NCBI GenBank assembly: GCA_963835705.1 | Contig: CAWIGR010000012.1 | Location: forward strand, 248,001 to 312,000 | DNA from: JACVRW01 sp963835705 | GTDB taxonomy: Bacteria > Actinomycetota > Thermoleophilia > Solirubrobacterales > Thermoleophilaceae | Length of the DNA: 64,000 nucleotides | Direction: 5' to 3' | Part shown: one piece after another, positions 35,610 to 44,984 of the stretch | Position numbering within the stretch: the first letter of the stretch is position 1 | Layout: the number at the start of each line of letters is the position of its first letter | Position numbers and translations under genes: made by a program | Notes under the pieces: model-generated | What the model saw: the letters and a program-made list of their open reading frames with translations, nothing else | Told to the model about the DNA's origin: nothing | Database searches by the model: none

Positions 35610-36256
35610 TTCTCCCCTTCGTTGCGCCCCAAACGTGATTCGGACCGGATTCGGCGCGGTCGATCGGCACTCTATCCGTGTCTGCTACGCCCACCTACAA
35701 AGGGAATTTTGAAGCTGGGCTTCGAAGAAACGGGCGCCGCCACGAGACGCTCGTTTCCGCGAAACCTCGCTAGCCCGACGGAGGCTGGCAGTCACGGCGA
35801 TGCAGGCGTCTGAACGGATTCGTCCGCCGTCGAAATGGTTACCGCTGGGACGAGATGCAGTGCCTCCGGCCTGACCCCCCGCGACCGCTTCGGCCACAAA
35901 GGGGGTCGTGTCGCGAACAGGCCCAAGCTCAGGGCAGCGGCCGTCTCGCCGTCGCGAGGAGAGTGTCGCTCCCGCGTGGTAGGAGCGGTCGTGCTCAGCC
36001 GACGGCGCGCTGCTGCTTCCGCCTGCTTGCACAAGTCGAGGTCGCGCTGAGACGAGTGCTGGTTTCCATGCAACGCGCTGGCGGGCTTGCGGACTAGCGG
36101 TTTCGTCCAAAGCAGCAGTCGGCCCGTCGCCGGGCTTTGTGTTGCTATCACGCGATTGCGAAAGCGCGGGGCATTTCGCACGAGACACCTGCGCGGTCGT
36201 CGAGAACGAGTGTGGTCGCGTCTGCGCGAGAACGCGCCCGGCCGGCGCGACCAAGC
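35610..36256. repeat. Gene-free stretch with a long copy of the dispersed repeat
   Basis: No gene. 36000-36170 (+) carries GGTTTCCATGCAACG, GGCGGGCTTGCGGACTAGCG and TTTCGTCCAAAGCAGCAGTC. The same blocks in order recur on the minus strand at 51225-51360 and partly at 46356-46414. An AGAGTGTCGCTCCCGCG phrase lies near 35957. Confidence 0.6.
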
Positions 36257-37126
36257 TCAGCGCGCCCGGTCCGGCGCCTCCAGGAAGCTCAGCACCCGGG
36301 CGGTGAACAGGTCGGTGGCGGTGTCCATTGCGGCGTGTCGCTGCCCCGGCATGACCGCGACGCGGCAGTCCGGCAGGGCCCTCCGCAGCGCCTCGCCGGC
36401 CGCCTTGAAAGGTTCGCTGCTGTCGCCGCCTTGGAGGTATAGCGTTGGCACGTCGAGGTCGCGGAAGCGAGCCGGATCAAGGACGTATTCCCTGCTCGCC
36501 CGCTCCTCCCGCGGAATCGTGTCGGCTGCGTCGAGCCGCGCCTCCCAGGCCGGCAGGGACCGCAGCAACTCGACCTGATCTGGCGGAAGCCCGGCGACCT
36601 CCCGCATGAAGTAACCCAGCAGCTCGTCGCGCCTTCCTTCCTCGAGCAGCTTCTGGAGCCGGTCGACGACATGCGGCGGTGACTTCAGGTACCCCATTGG
36701 CGGCTCGTATAGGACGAGCTTGCGGATCGCGTCGGTCAGCAACGCCGCCTCGAGCGCGCAAATGCCGCCGTAGGAGTGCCCCAGCACGCTCACCCCTTCA
36801 CCCGCCGACTCGACAACCGCGACCACATCCTCGTACTCGCGCTCCAGCGCATAGTCGGTCGCGTCGCCGCTGCGCCCGCGCCCGCGACGGTCAACCGCGA
36901 ACACGGCGAAGCGTTCCTCCAGCGCCGGAAGCACCGGCGCCCAGCGGTTGTGATCGGCCGCCGCGCCGTGGATCAACACGAGCGGCGGACCCTCGCCGCT
37001 TCGCCACACGACGATCGGCGTCCCGTCCTCAGAGACAACCTTCCTAGGGGCTGCCCTCACGGTTCCTTCGGGGTTCGAGCGTTTCAGTCGCCACACTATC
37101 CCTTTACCGCCCCGCCTCCAGCGCAC
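36257..37126 (-). CDS. Alpha/beta hydrolase
   Basis: Up to 289 residues; a start near VRAAPRKVVSEDGTP (GTG ~37060) may be the real one since the first ~22 residues are basic. LVLIHGAAADHNRW (oxyanion), GHSYGGICALEAA (Ser), DVPTLYLQGGDSSEP (Asp) and GQRHAAMD (His) complete the triad. General esterase/peroxidase-like fold; substrate unknown. Confidence 0.88.
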   Translation of the reverse strand: MRWRRGGKGIVWRLKRSNPEGTVRAAPRKVVSEDGTPIVVWRSGEGPPLVLIHGAAADHNRWAPVLPALEERFAVFAVDRRGRGRSGDATDYALEREYEDVVAVVESAGEGVSVLGHSYGGICALEAALLTDAIRKLVLYEPPMGYLKSPPHVVDRLQKLLEEGRRDELLGYFMREVAGLPPDQVELLRSLPAWEARLDAADTIPREERASREYVLDPARFRDLDVPTLYLQGGDSSEPFKAAGEALRRALPDCRVAVMPGQRHAAMDTATDLFTARVLSFLEAPDRAR

Positions 37127-37524
37127 CTGACCGCCTTGGCGAGCGCCGCTCGTTGTGGCGACGCTGCCGCTTAGCGCGAGACGCGCGCGGACATAGGTGG
37201 CTACCGAACGCTTGCTCCGCAGAGTAGGGAGCAGCGCGGGCGACGCTTGGCGCGGCGCCGAGCCGTGCGGGAGGGAGCGGTGGCGTCACCGGTCTGTCAC
37301 CACGAGAAGGTGCCAGCAGGGTGGACCGGTGCGACCGCTGCACTGGACGACGGTGCCGGGCGTGGAGCGCGCTGTGCTTGGCATGAAGCCGACTGCGACC
37401 GCCGTGCCGCGGCTTCGCCCTGACGTGGCCCCTGCCGGGGTGCGTCTGTGGCGGGCAGACGGAGACGGCTTGCCAACGCCACCGGATCGAGCGGATACTG
37501 CGCAGCAGGCACCGGCGAACGAAG
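37127..37524. other. Intergenic, nothing recognised
   Basis: About 400 bp between a divergent pair. No motif, repeat or gene is convincing; promoters of both neighbours should lie here. Confidence 0.3.
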
Positions 37525-37965
37525 GTGGATGAGGCGATGCAGCGTATAGCGATTTCCGCTCAGTTTGAGGGTGAGGCGCCCGAGCCCTCTGGCACGCCCC
37601 CGCAGACGAGCCCGCGGGCTACGAGCCGTTCTCTCGAAGCCGTGAGCGCCGACGGGTCGCGGTTCGGCGTGGACCGCGCCTCCTACGCGAATCACGCCAC
37701 GTTCACGAGCGAGTCGACGTTCACGGAGACCGGCACGATCAGCTTCGGCGACGGCGACGGCGAGGTGGACGTCGACACGGTGGGCGAAGGCACGCTGGGT
37801 CCGTCGGCCGAGCCGGACGTCTTGCACGGAGCGGTCATCTGGCGCATCACCGAAGGTCGCGGACGGTTCGAGGGAGCCAGCGGGTTGATCACTTCGAACT
37901 TCTTCCTTCGACCCGCCACTGGTGAGGTCGAGGATCGCCAGACCGCGGTCGTTTTCCTGCCCTAA
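37525..37965 (+). CDS. Conserved-looking beta-rich protein, unknown
   Basis: 146 residues; ATG 37537 may be used instead of GTG 37525. The C-terminal half has VGEGTLGPSAEPDVLHGAV, RGRFEGASGLITSNFFL and an end AVVFLP, a pattern I associate with small cytoplasmic barrel proteins of Actinobacteria without known role. No signal peptide. Confidence 0.6.
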   Translation: MDEAMQRIAISAQFEGEAPEPSGTPPQTSPRATSRSLEAVSADGSRFGVDRASYANHATFTSESTFTETGTISFGDGDGEVDVDTVGEGTLGPSAEPDVLHGAVIWRITEGRGRFEGASGLITSNFFLRPATGEVEDRQTAVVFLP

Positions 37966-38703
37966 CCCGGCTCGGCCTAAGCCGGCCGCTGTTGCTCACC
38001 AGCGCATGACCCATCGCGGACGTTTCCGTCGTCCGCGACTGTCGCGTGGCGAGTGTCCGGGACCGGTATCAGCGTGCTCAGATGCAAACGCCTCGCCTGC
38101 CGTTCACGGCCGTCATCGGCGGGCGGCCTGCTCAGCACCGTCTCCGCCAAGGCCCCGTGCGCGGGCGGCGTCTGGGAGACCGTGTCGGTGTCGACCGTTC
38201 CACCGCTGAGGAGCTCGAGTAGCTCGCCGCGCCTGCACCGTAAGGGCGGGTGCTGCTGGGTCTCCGGCGGGGCGATTAGCGGTGAGCCGGCCTTCAGCCA
38301 GACAAGGAAGCGGTCGGCGTCGTCGGCGCCCATCCACGACTCGTCGCAGGGCGAGAGCATGACCGGGTCGCCGGCGCGTCGTCGGCGATCCCCCCCACGC
38401 CGGCCAGCCGGCACTGGACCCGCCGCGGTCGCCGTCCTCGTTCACCCAGGTGAAAGTCACCTACGCCATGACGGCGCGGGTTCTCGAAGTGACAAACACC
38501 CGAATGTCGGGAGTCTCTGAGCAGAATCGCGTAGTGGGCAGGTGACCGCATCGAAGGCGCGCCCGCGAGTTGCCAAAAGTCGCAAATAGCGGGACATCGG
38601 GACGGTCGGGGTTGCGTACGAAGCGTAAATAGTGTGGGTGCTTCTCGCGATCCTGGGAAGTGTTGGAGGAAGTCAGACGCTCGAGCTAGCCCAAGGGCCT
38701 TGA
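37966..38703. other. Intergenic with a possible decayed gene (minus strand)
   Basis: On the minus strand, 38360-38110 reads VMLSPCDESWMGADDADRFL and PPLRCRRGELLELLSGG, which looks coding, but no good start exists and the frame shifts upstream. Promoter elements for the stalk gene should be near 38600-38700 (AAATAGTG near 38626). Otherwise empty. Confidence 0.3.
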
Positions 38704-41700
38704 GTGAGTTCCTCTCAGACACCCGCCCGGCGACGACGGAGAAGCCCGCTCCGTTTCACCGGCGGGCGTGCCGCCGCGGTGCTGATCACCTTGGCGGCGC
38801 TGTTGGCGGCACCGACATCCGCGTTGGGCCAGCTGCCAGATGTGCCTGTTGTCAACGAACCGGCCGCCCCGCCGCCGGCTGCCGTCGAGCCTCCTCCGGC
38901 TCCGGCCGCGCCTGTTACCGAGACGCCGTCCGCTCCGGCTCCGTCCGCCCCGGTCGAGCCGCCCACCGCTGTCGAGCCGTCCCCGGCTCCGTCCGCGCCG
39001 GCCGCCCCCGAGACCCCGTCGGCTCCAGTCGAGCCACCCGTCGCTGTCGAGCCACCGTCGGATCCGGCTGTCCCGCCTGTTCCCGAGACCCCCTCCTCGG
39101 CCACCCCGGTAGTCGAGAACGCGACCGAGCCAGAGGTCCCCGTAGTCGAGGGCGTCACCGAGCCACTCAGCCCGGTCGAGAACACGACCGAGCCGGTCAT
39201 CCCCGTCATCGAGAACGTGACCCCGCCGGTGGCGCCGGTAGTCGAGGAGAACATCACTGAGCCGGTGGTCCCGGTAGTGGAAGAAGTCACCGAGCCGGTC
39301 ACGCCGGTGGTTGAGGACGTCATCGAGCCGGTCACCCCCGTCATCGAGAACGTGACCCTGCCGGTGGCGCCGGTAGTCGAGCAGAACATCACTGAGCCGG
39401 TGATCCCGGTAGTGGAAGAAGTCACCGAGCCGGTCACGCCGGTGGTTGAGGACGTCATCGAGCCGGTCACCCCCGTCATCGAGAACGTGACTCCGCCGGT
39501 GGCGCCGGTAGTCGAGGAGAACATCATTGAGCCGGTGGTCCCGGTAGTGGAAGAAGTCACCGAGCCAGTGACCCCGGTGGTTGAGGATGGCATCGACCCG
39601 GTCACCTCGGTAGTCGAGGATGTAACCGAGCCGGTGGCCTCGGTAGTAGAGGACGTCGTCGAGCCGGTCACCCCGGTCATCGAGGACGTGACCGAGCCAG
39701 TGGCGCCGATCGTCGAAGACGTCACGGAGCCGGTCGCCCCGGTGGACGAAGACGTCATCGAGCCGGTCGCCCCGGTGGTCGAAGACGTCATCGAGCCGGT
39801 CACCCCTGTGGTCGAGGACGTCACCGAGCCAGAGGCCCCGGTGGTTGGGGACGTCACTGAGCCGCTGCCGCCGGTGGTTGAGGATGTCATCGACCCGGTC
39901 ACCCCGGTAGTCGAGGATGTAACCGAGCCGGTGGCCTCGGTAGTAGAGGACCTCGTCGAGCCGGTCACCCCGATCATCGAGGACGTGACCGAGCCAGGGG
40001 CGCCGATCGCCGGGGACGTCACCGAGCCGGTCACGCCGGTGGTCGAGGACGTCACGCAGCCACTAACACCGATCGTCGAAGACGTCACGGAGCCGGTCGC
40101 CCCGGTGGTCGAAGACGTCGTCGAGCCGGTCGCCCCTGTGGTCGAGGACGTGACCGAGCCGGTCACGCCGGTGGTCGAAGACGTCATCGAGCCGGTCACC
40201 CCTGTGGTCGAGGACGTCACCGAGCCAGAGGCCCCGGTGGTTGGGGACGTCACTGAGCCGCTGCCGCCGGTGGTTGAGGATGTCATCGACCCGGTCACCC
40301 CGGTAGTCGAGGACGCGACCGAGCCGGTTACTCCTGTCGATGTACTTGAGCCAATGGCGCCGATCGCCGAGGAGACAGAGTCGCTGCCCCCAATCGTTGA
40401 CGACACGATCGTCCCGGTAGTCGAGGGCGTCACGCAGCCGCTCCCTCCGGTAGTAGAGGACGTCACGCAGCCGCTCACCCCGATCGTCGAGGACGTGGCC
40501 GAGCCAGTCACCCCGGTCATCGGGGACCTGACCGAGCCAGTGGCGCCGATCGTCGACGACGTCACCGAGCCGGTCACGCCGGTGGTCGAAGACGTCGTCG
40601 AGCCGGTCGCCCCTGTGGTCGAGGACGTGACCGAGCCGGTCGCGCCGGTGGTCGAAGACGTCATCGAGCCGGTCACCCCTGTGGTCGAGGACGTCACGCA
40701 GCCGCTCACGCCAATCGTCGAAGACGTCACCGAGCCGGTCACCCCTGTGGTCGAGGACGTGACCGAGCCGCTAGCACCGGTCGTCGAGAACGTGACCGAG
40801 CCGCTAGCACCGGTCGTCGAGAACGTGACCGAGCCGCTAGCACCGGTCGTCGAAGACGTGACCGAGCCGCTAGCACCGGTCGTCGAGAACGTGACCGAGC
40901 CGCTGGCACCGGTCGTCGAGAACGTGACCGAGCCGCTAGCACCGGTCGTCGAGAACGTGACCGAGCCGCTAGCACCGGTCGTCGAGAACGTGACCGAGCC
41001 GCTAGCACCGGTCGTCGAAGACGTCACCCAGCCACTGACTCCCATGGTCGACGACGTCACCGACCCGCTGGTCCCGGTGATCGAGGACGTGACCGAGCCG
41101 CTGACTCCGATCGTCGAGGACGTGACCCAGCCGCTCACCCCGATCATCGAGGACATCACCGAACCGCTCACGCCGGTCCTCGAGGCTGTCACCGAGCCGC
41201 TGGTCCCGGCGGTCGAGGACTTGATCGAGCCGCTGGCACCGGTCGTCGAGAACGTGACCGACCCGCTGACGCCGGTCGTCGAGGACTTGACCGAGCCGCT
41301 GGCGCCGATCGCCGAGGCTGTCACCGAGCCGCTCACGCCGATCGTCGTGAGCGTCACCGAGCCGCTGGTCCCGGTCGTCGAGAACGTGACCGAGCCGCTG
41401 GTCCCGGTCGTCGAGAACGTGACCGAGCCGCTGACGCCGGTCGTCGAGGCTGTCACCGAGCCGCTGGTCCCGGTGGTCGAGGACTTGACCGAGCCGCTGC
41501 TCCCGCTGATCGACAACGTGACCCAACCGCTGACGCCGGTCGTCGAGGCTGTCACCGAGCCGCTGACGCCGATCGTCGAGGCTGTCACCGAGCCGCTGAC
41601 GCCGATCGCCGAGGCTGTCACCGAGCCGCTCGCGCCGATCGTCGAGAACGTCACCGAGCCGCTGACGCCGATCGTCGAGGCTGTCACCGAGCCGCTGGTC

Positions 41701-42635
41701 CCGGTGGTCGAGGACTTGACCGAGCCGCTGCTCCCGCTGATCGACAACGTGACCCAACCGCTGACGCCGGTCGTCGAGGCTGTCACCGAGCCGCTGACGC
41801 CGATCGTCGTGAGCGTCACTGAGCCGTTGACGCCGATCGCCGAGGCTGTCACCAGCCGCACGCCGGTCGTCGAGAACGTGACCGAGCCGCTGACGCCGAT
41901 CGTCGAGGCGTGACCGAGCCGCTGGTCCCGGTGGTCGAGAACGTGACCCAGCCGCTCACCCCGATCGTCGATGACATCACCGAGCCGCTTCCCCCGACCG
42001 TCGGGAACGTGACCGAGTCGCCGACACCGGTTGAGGACCTGACGGCGCCTCCTTTGGCCCCTGTCGCGGACGACGTGGCTAGCAACCTGCCTTCGGCGCC
42101 GCAGCAAGCTCTAAGGCCGGGCACCGTGCCGAGCCCACAGAACCAGACGCCGTCGACGCCGTCAGTGCCGCTCGCGAGCCCGGCGCCCGGTCTGCCCGTG
42201 GTCCCGGCCGCCCCGCAGCTCCAGACTCCGACCACCCCGCCGGCGCCGACCGTCGTTCATGACGAGCCCGCGCCGCACGCTGGCACGCCGGCCCCCGGTC
42301 GCTCGGCCCCGACGCTGCCCGGCCATTCCTCCTTCCAAGCACCGCTCTCGCCGTCGTACATGACGGCCGTCCAAGCCGCATCCGGCGCCACCGCCGCGGC
42401 TACCAGCTCCGGATCCGACCCGGCAGACGGCGGCTCTTCGCCGCCGCCGCCGCTTCCGGTCCCGCCGATGCCGTCCTCCTCTGCGAGCGCCTTCGCTGGC
42501 GCCGCCGGCGGCACCCTCTTCGCTCTTCTCGTCTCATTCGCGGCCTTCGGCCTGCGGAACTCCACGCGCCTACGACTGTCGTCTTTCGCGTGGCGCCCGC
42601 AGTCGTTCCTGGCCGTCATCGAGCGACCTGGCTAA
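38704..42635 (+). CDS. Secreted repeat-stalk protein with C-terminal membrane anchor, one frameshift
   Basis: GTG 38704. Residues ~20-42 form a signal peptide (AAAVLITLAALLAAPTSALG). Next are ~90 residues of Pro/Ala/Val/Glu, then more than 80 tandem 11-residue units of the type V-T-E-P-V-T-P-V-V-E-D to ~42010. Near 41905 one base is missing (GTCGAGGC-GTGACC, elsewhere GTCGAGGCTGTCACC); restoring it joins the C-terminal ~240 residues: Pro/Ser-rich, a hydrophobic anchor GTLFALLVSFAAFGL and a short basic tail. Total ~1,310 residues. The regular Pro spacing suggests a stiff extended stalk through the wall. The ribosome site is weak. 75 bp downstream starts the peptidoglycan-binding recombinase gene, probably the same transcript. 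Confidence 0.75.
39110..42015 (+). repeat. Tandem 33-bp repeat array (coding)
   Basis: The period is 33 bp = 11 codons. The array is mixed on the left (EPVTPVVEDV variants) and homogeneous at 40740-41030, where CTAGCACCGGTCGTCGAGAA recurs about eight times nearly unchanged, a sign of recent slippage or unequal recombination. It stays open in several frames on both strands because the units lack stops. Confidence 0.85.
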
Positions 42636-42710
42636 GCCCTCCGGGCTTCTGACCAGGACCTGTCCCGGCGCAAGACGCGCCAGGACGAGACGCTCGATGA
42701 GGAGACAACG

Positions 42711-44231
42711 ATGGTACGGATACTTCGGAAGCCCGGCATGTGGGCCGGAACAGGGGCACTCATGGCAGCCCTGCTCCTGCTCGCCGGCACGGGCACATGC
42801 GTCGCGAGCGGCGCATCCAACCTGGTGGCGCCGGCCAAGATGGCCGCCGCGGCACCGATCGACCAAGGCGCCGGCTACGGCAGCCAGCGCGGCGAAACGC
42901 GACGTGTGCGGACGCTTCAGCGTGCGCTTCGACGCCTCAACTGGAAGCCAGGCCCGGTCGACGGCCTGTTCGGGCCGCGCACCGAAACGGCTCTGCTGCG
43001 CTTCCAGGCCGCCCAGGGACTGACCCCGGACGGCGTCGCCGGTCCGGCGACATGGCGGGCGCTGGCGCGTTCGCTCGGCGTTCGCGGGCTGCAACTGCGG
43101 CTGCGGCGCGCAGGCGCGCGTCCGGGGCCGATTGACGGCCTGTACGGCCCCCGCACCAAGGCGGCCGTGGCCCGGCTCAAGCGGGCCCGTCAAGCCAACT
43201 CGCGGCAGACGGACAGGTCGGCCAACAGCCAGACCGACAAGCCGGCGAAGCGGAAGACGGACAAGCCGGCGGACGAGCGGGCCTCCGGGCGCGTGGCAGC
43301 CCCCACGGCCGGCCTACCGCTCGTAGACGACCTCGACCACGACAGCGGAGTCGAGCCGCCGCTGGCGATCGCGTTGGCCGCTCTCGCGCTTCTGGTCGGC
43401 TCCGTGCTCGGCGTCCTCGTCGGCCGCCGGCGTGCCGTCCGGCAACAGCCCGAGCCGGTAGGCGACCCCGCACCGGCGCCGACGCCGAAGGCGACCGAGC
43501 CGCCTGAACGCGGCACCGTCACCTCCGCCGGACCGCGCGAGCCGGTACGGGCGATCGGTTACGTCAGTGTCCCCAAGTCGGACGACCGAGCCGCGCTCGA
43601 CGAACAGGCAACACAAATCGAGCGGCTCTGCCGCAGCCGCGGCTGGCAGCTGTTGCACGTCGTCCGTGACGTTGAGAACGGTCACCCGAAGGGGCTCGAG
43701 CGGCCCGGCCTGCAGTACGCGCTCGAGCGCATCGCGGAAGGCCAGGCGTCGTGCCTCGTCGTCTCAGACCTCGAACGGCTGAGCCGCTCCGCGGCCGACC
43801 TCGGGCAGGTCGTCGAATGGCTCGTCGAGAACGACCACCGGCTCGTCGTGCTCGACGTGAGGCTAGACACCGCCTCAACGTCCGGGGCCGTGACCGCCCG
43901 CACGCTGATGTCCGTCGGACAGTGGGAGAGCAGAAGGATCGGCGAACAGACCCGCAAGGGCCTCGCCGCCGCCCGCGCTAGCCGCGGCAAGACCGGCAGG
44001 CCGGCGGTCGAGGACGTGCCACACCTCAAGGAGCGGATTGCCGCGATGCGCGCGGACGGCATGACCCTTCAGGCGATCGCCGACAAGCTCAACGAGGAAG
44101 GGGTTCCGACCCTCCGCGGCGGGTCGCAGTGGCGGCCCTCGAGCGTCCAAGCGGCCGCCGGCTACCGGCGCCCCAAGAAGGGCCGCCCGGCCCAGAAGGC
44201 GGGAACGGCGGGAGGAGTACCTGGGAACTGA
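42711..44231 (+). CDS. Peptidoglycan-binding / transmembrane / serine-recombinase fusion protein
   Basis: 506 residues from ATG 42711 (GAGGAGA 6 bases upstream). Export signal or first helix ~10-30. Peptidoglycan-binding (PGB_1-like) segment 62-120 (RTLQRALRRLNWKPGPVDG, GPRTETALLRFQAAQGL) and a second, shorter one 122-158 (PGPIDGLYGPRTKAAVARL). Lys/Asp linker, transmembrane helix 217-238 followed by GRRRAVR, so the C-terminus should be cytoplasmic. Resolvase domain 280-420 (LERLSRSAADLGQVVEW, ESRRIGEQTRKGLAAAR), then a helix-turn-helix 445-485 (MTLQAIADKLNEEGVPT). In the catalytic loop the family Y-x-R-x-S is YVSVP: the nucleophile Ser is Pro and its Arg is Ser. Probably no strand-transfer activity; a DNA-binding or structural role is inferred. 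Confidence 0.85.
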   Translation: MVRILRKPGMWAGTGALMAALLLLAGTGTCVASGASNLVAPAKMAAAAPIDQGAGYGSQRGETRRVRTLQRALRRLNWKPGPVDGLFGPRTETALLRFQAAQGLTPDGVAGPATWRALARSLGVRGLQLRLRRAGARPGPIDGLYGPRTKAAVARLKRARQANSRQTDRSANSQTDKPAKRKTDKPADERASGRVAAPTAGLPLVDDLDHDSGVEPPLAIALAALALLVGSVLGVLVGRRRAVRQQPEPVGDPAPAPTPKATEPPERGTVTSAGPREPVRAIGYVSVPKSDDRAALDEQATQIERLCRSRGWQLLHVVRDVENGHPKGLERPGLQYALERIAEGQASCLVVSDLERLSRSAADLGQVVEWLVENDHRLVVLDVRLDTASTSGAVTARTLMSVGQWESRRIGEQTRKGLAAARASRGKTGRPAVEDVPHLKERIAAMRADGMTLQAIADKLNEEGVPTLRGGSQWRPSSVQAAAGYRRPKKGRPAQKAGTAGGVPGN

Positions 44232-44390
44232 CGAAAGCTGGTCCTCATCGAGCGCCCGCAGGGCGGCCCCGTTTCGGCGGGGTCGCCTCGGGCGGCGCAC
44301 ATGAAGTTTGGCGAAAAGCGCGCCTTGCGGCGATCATCGGGACTTGGCCCAACCGGGCAAGACACCCGACCCAGAAGAGAGGCATCCCAC

Positions 44391-44633
44391 GTGGCGAAGA
44401 ACAAGCAGCAGCCGACAGGCAGAGCGCTCTCCGCAGAGCAGGTGCTCGAGCGTGAAGTGACCCGCTTCGAGGAACGCGTCGAACGAGCCCGCAAGGAGCT
44501 CGCCGACGCCGAACATGAGCTCGAACGGGTACAGGTCGCGCTCAATGCGATGCGCGAGGTCGAGCGCTCCACACAGTCGGGGAACGCACGGCCAGCCGAA
44601 CCGGTGCCTGCGCCGGGGCAGCCTGGGGGCTGA
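44391..44633 (+). CDS. Small coiled-coil protein
   Basis: 80 residues from GTG 44391 with GAGAGG ~9 bases upstream. VLEREVTRFEERVERARKEL and ADAEHELERVQVALNAM form one strong coiled coil. Cytoplasmic, no signal. It follows the recombinase fusion gene by 160 bp on the same strand and may belong to the same locus. Confidence 0.6.
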   Translation: MAKNKQQPTGRALSAEQVLEREVTRFEERVERARKELADAEHELERVQVALNAMREVERSTQSGNARPAEPVPAPGQPGG

Positions 44634-44699
44634 ACCGGACCGCGTGTAGCCCCCGCAGAGGCCGCTCGGGCCCCGCCCTTCAGGGCTCCGGCAGACCAA

Positions 44700-44899
44700 G
44701 CACGCAACCTGCTCGTCGAGCTGGGCGTCGCAACACCAACCGGGCGCCGCGCGGCTGACCCGCCGGTAGCTGGCCGCTCGCACGCGGCTCCGCTGAAGCC
44801 GTCATCGTCGGCATCGTAGGCCGCAGAGCCTCGCCGTCGCAGCTCCTGCACAAGCGTCGACTTCCCGGATCCGGACATCCCGGTGAGCAGGATGCGCAT
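44700..44899 (-). pseudogene. Truncated P-loop kinase/ATPase
   Basis: ATG 44899 opens MRILLTGMSGSGKSTLVQEL and AYDADDDGFS, a Walker A and the start of an adenylate-kinase-like nucleotide-binding protein. After ~40 residues homology stops and frames become ambiguous. Probably decayed; the IS110 copy starts 86 bp upstream of it. Confidence 0.6.
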
Positions 44900-44984
44900 C
44901 GCCGAAGGGTACGTGCCAGCGCTGCCGCGTCCCGCCTGACAGGAGCAGGTCCTGCGCCTCCTCTCTCGCCACCGTCGCGCTGTC

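Noticed and set aside
41002..41757. Arg/Asp-rich repeat ORF (RRQRLGDSLDD type) on the minus strand
   Set aside because: Shadow of the 33-bp array, with no ribosome site or start context.
39110..42015. Repeat array considered as a CRISPR
   Set aside because: No unique spacers; the period is 33 bp throughout and in frame with a protein.
38715..42107. 1,130-residue open frame antisense to the stalk gene, and other long frames in the array
   Set aside because: Repeat units lack stops in several frames. The plus-strand frame has a signal peptide, anchor and sensible composition; the antisense one is Ser/Thr/Gly low complexity.
42711..44231. Idea that the recombinase fusion is an active large serine integrase of a phage
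   Set aside because: It has a membrane helix and wall-binding domain, lacks the catalytic Ser and the long zinc/coiled-coil C-terminus, and no phage genes are near.
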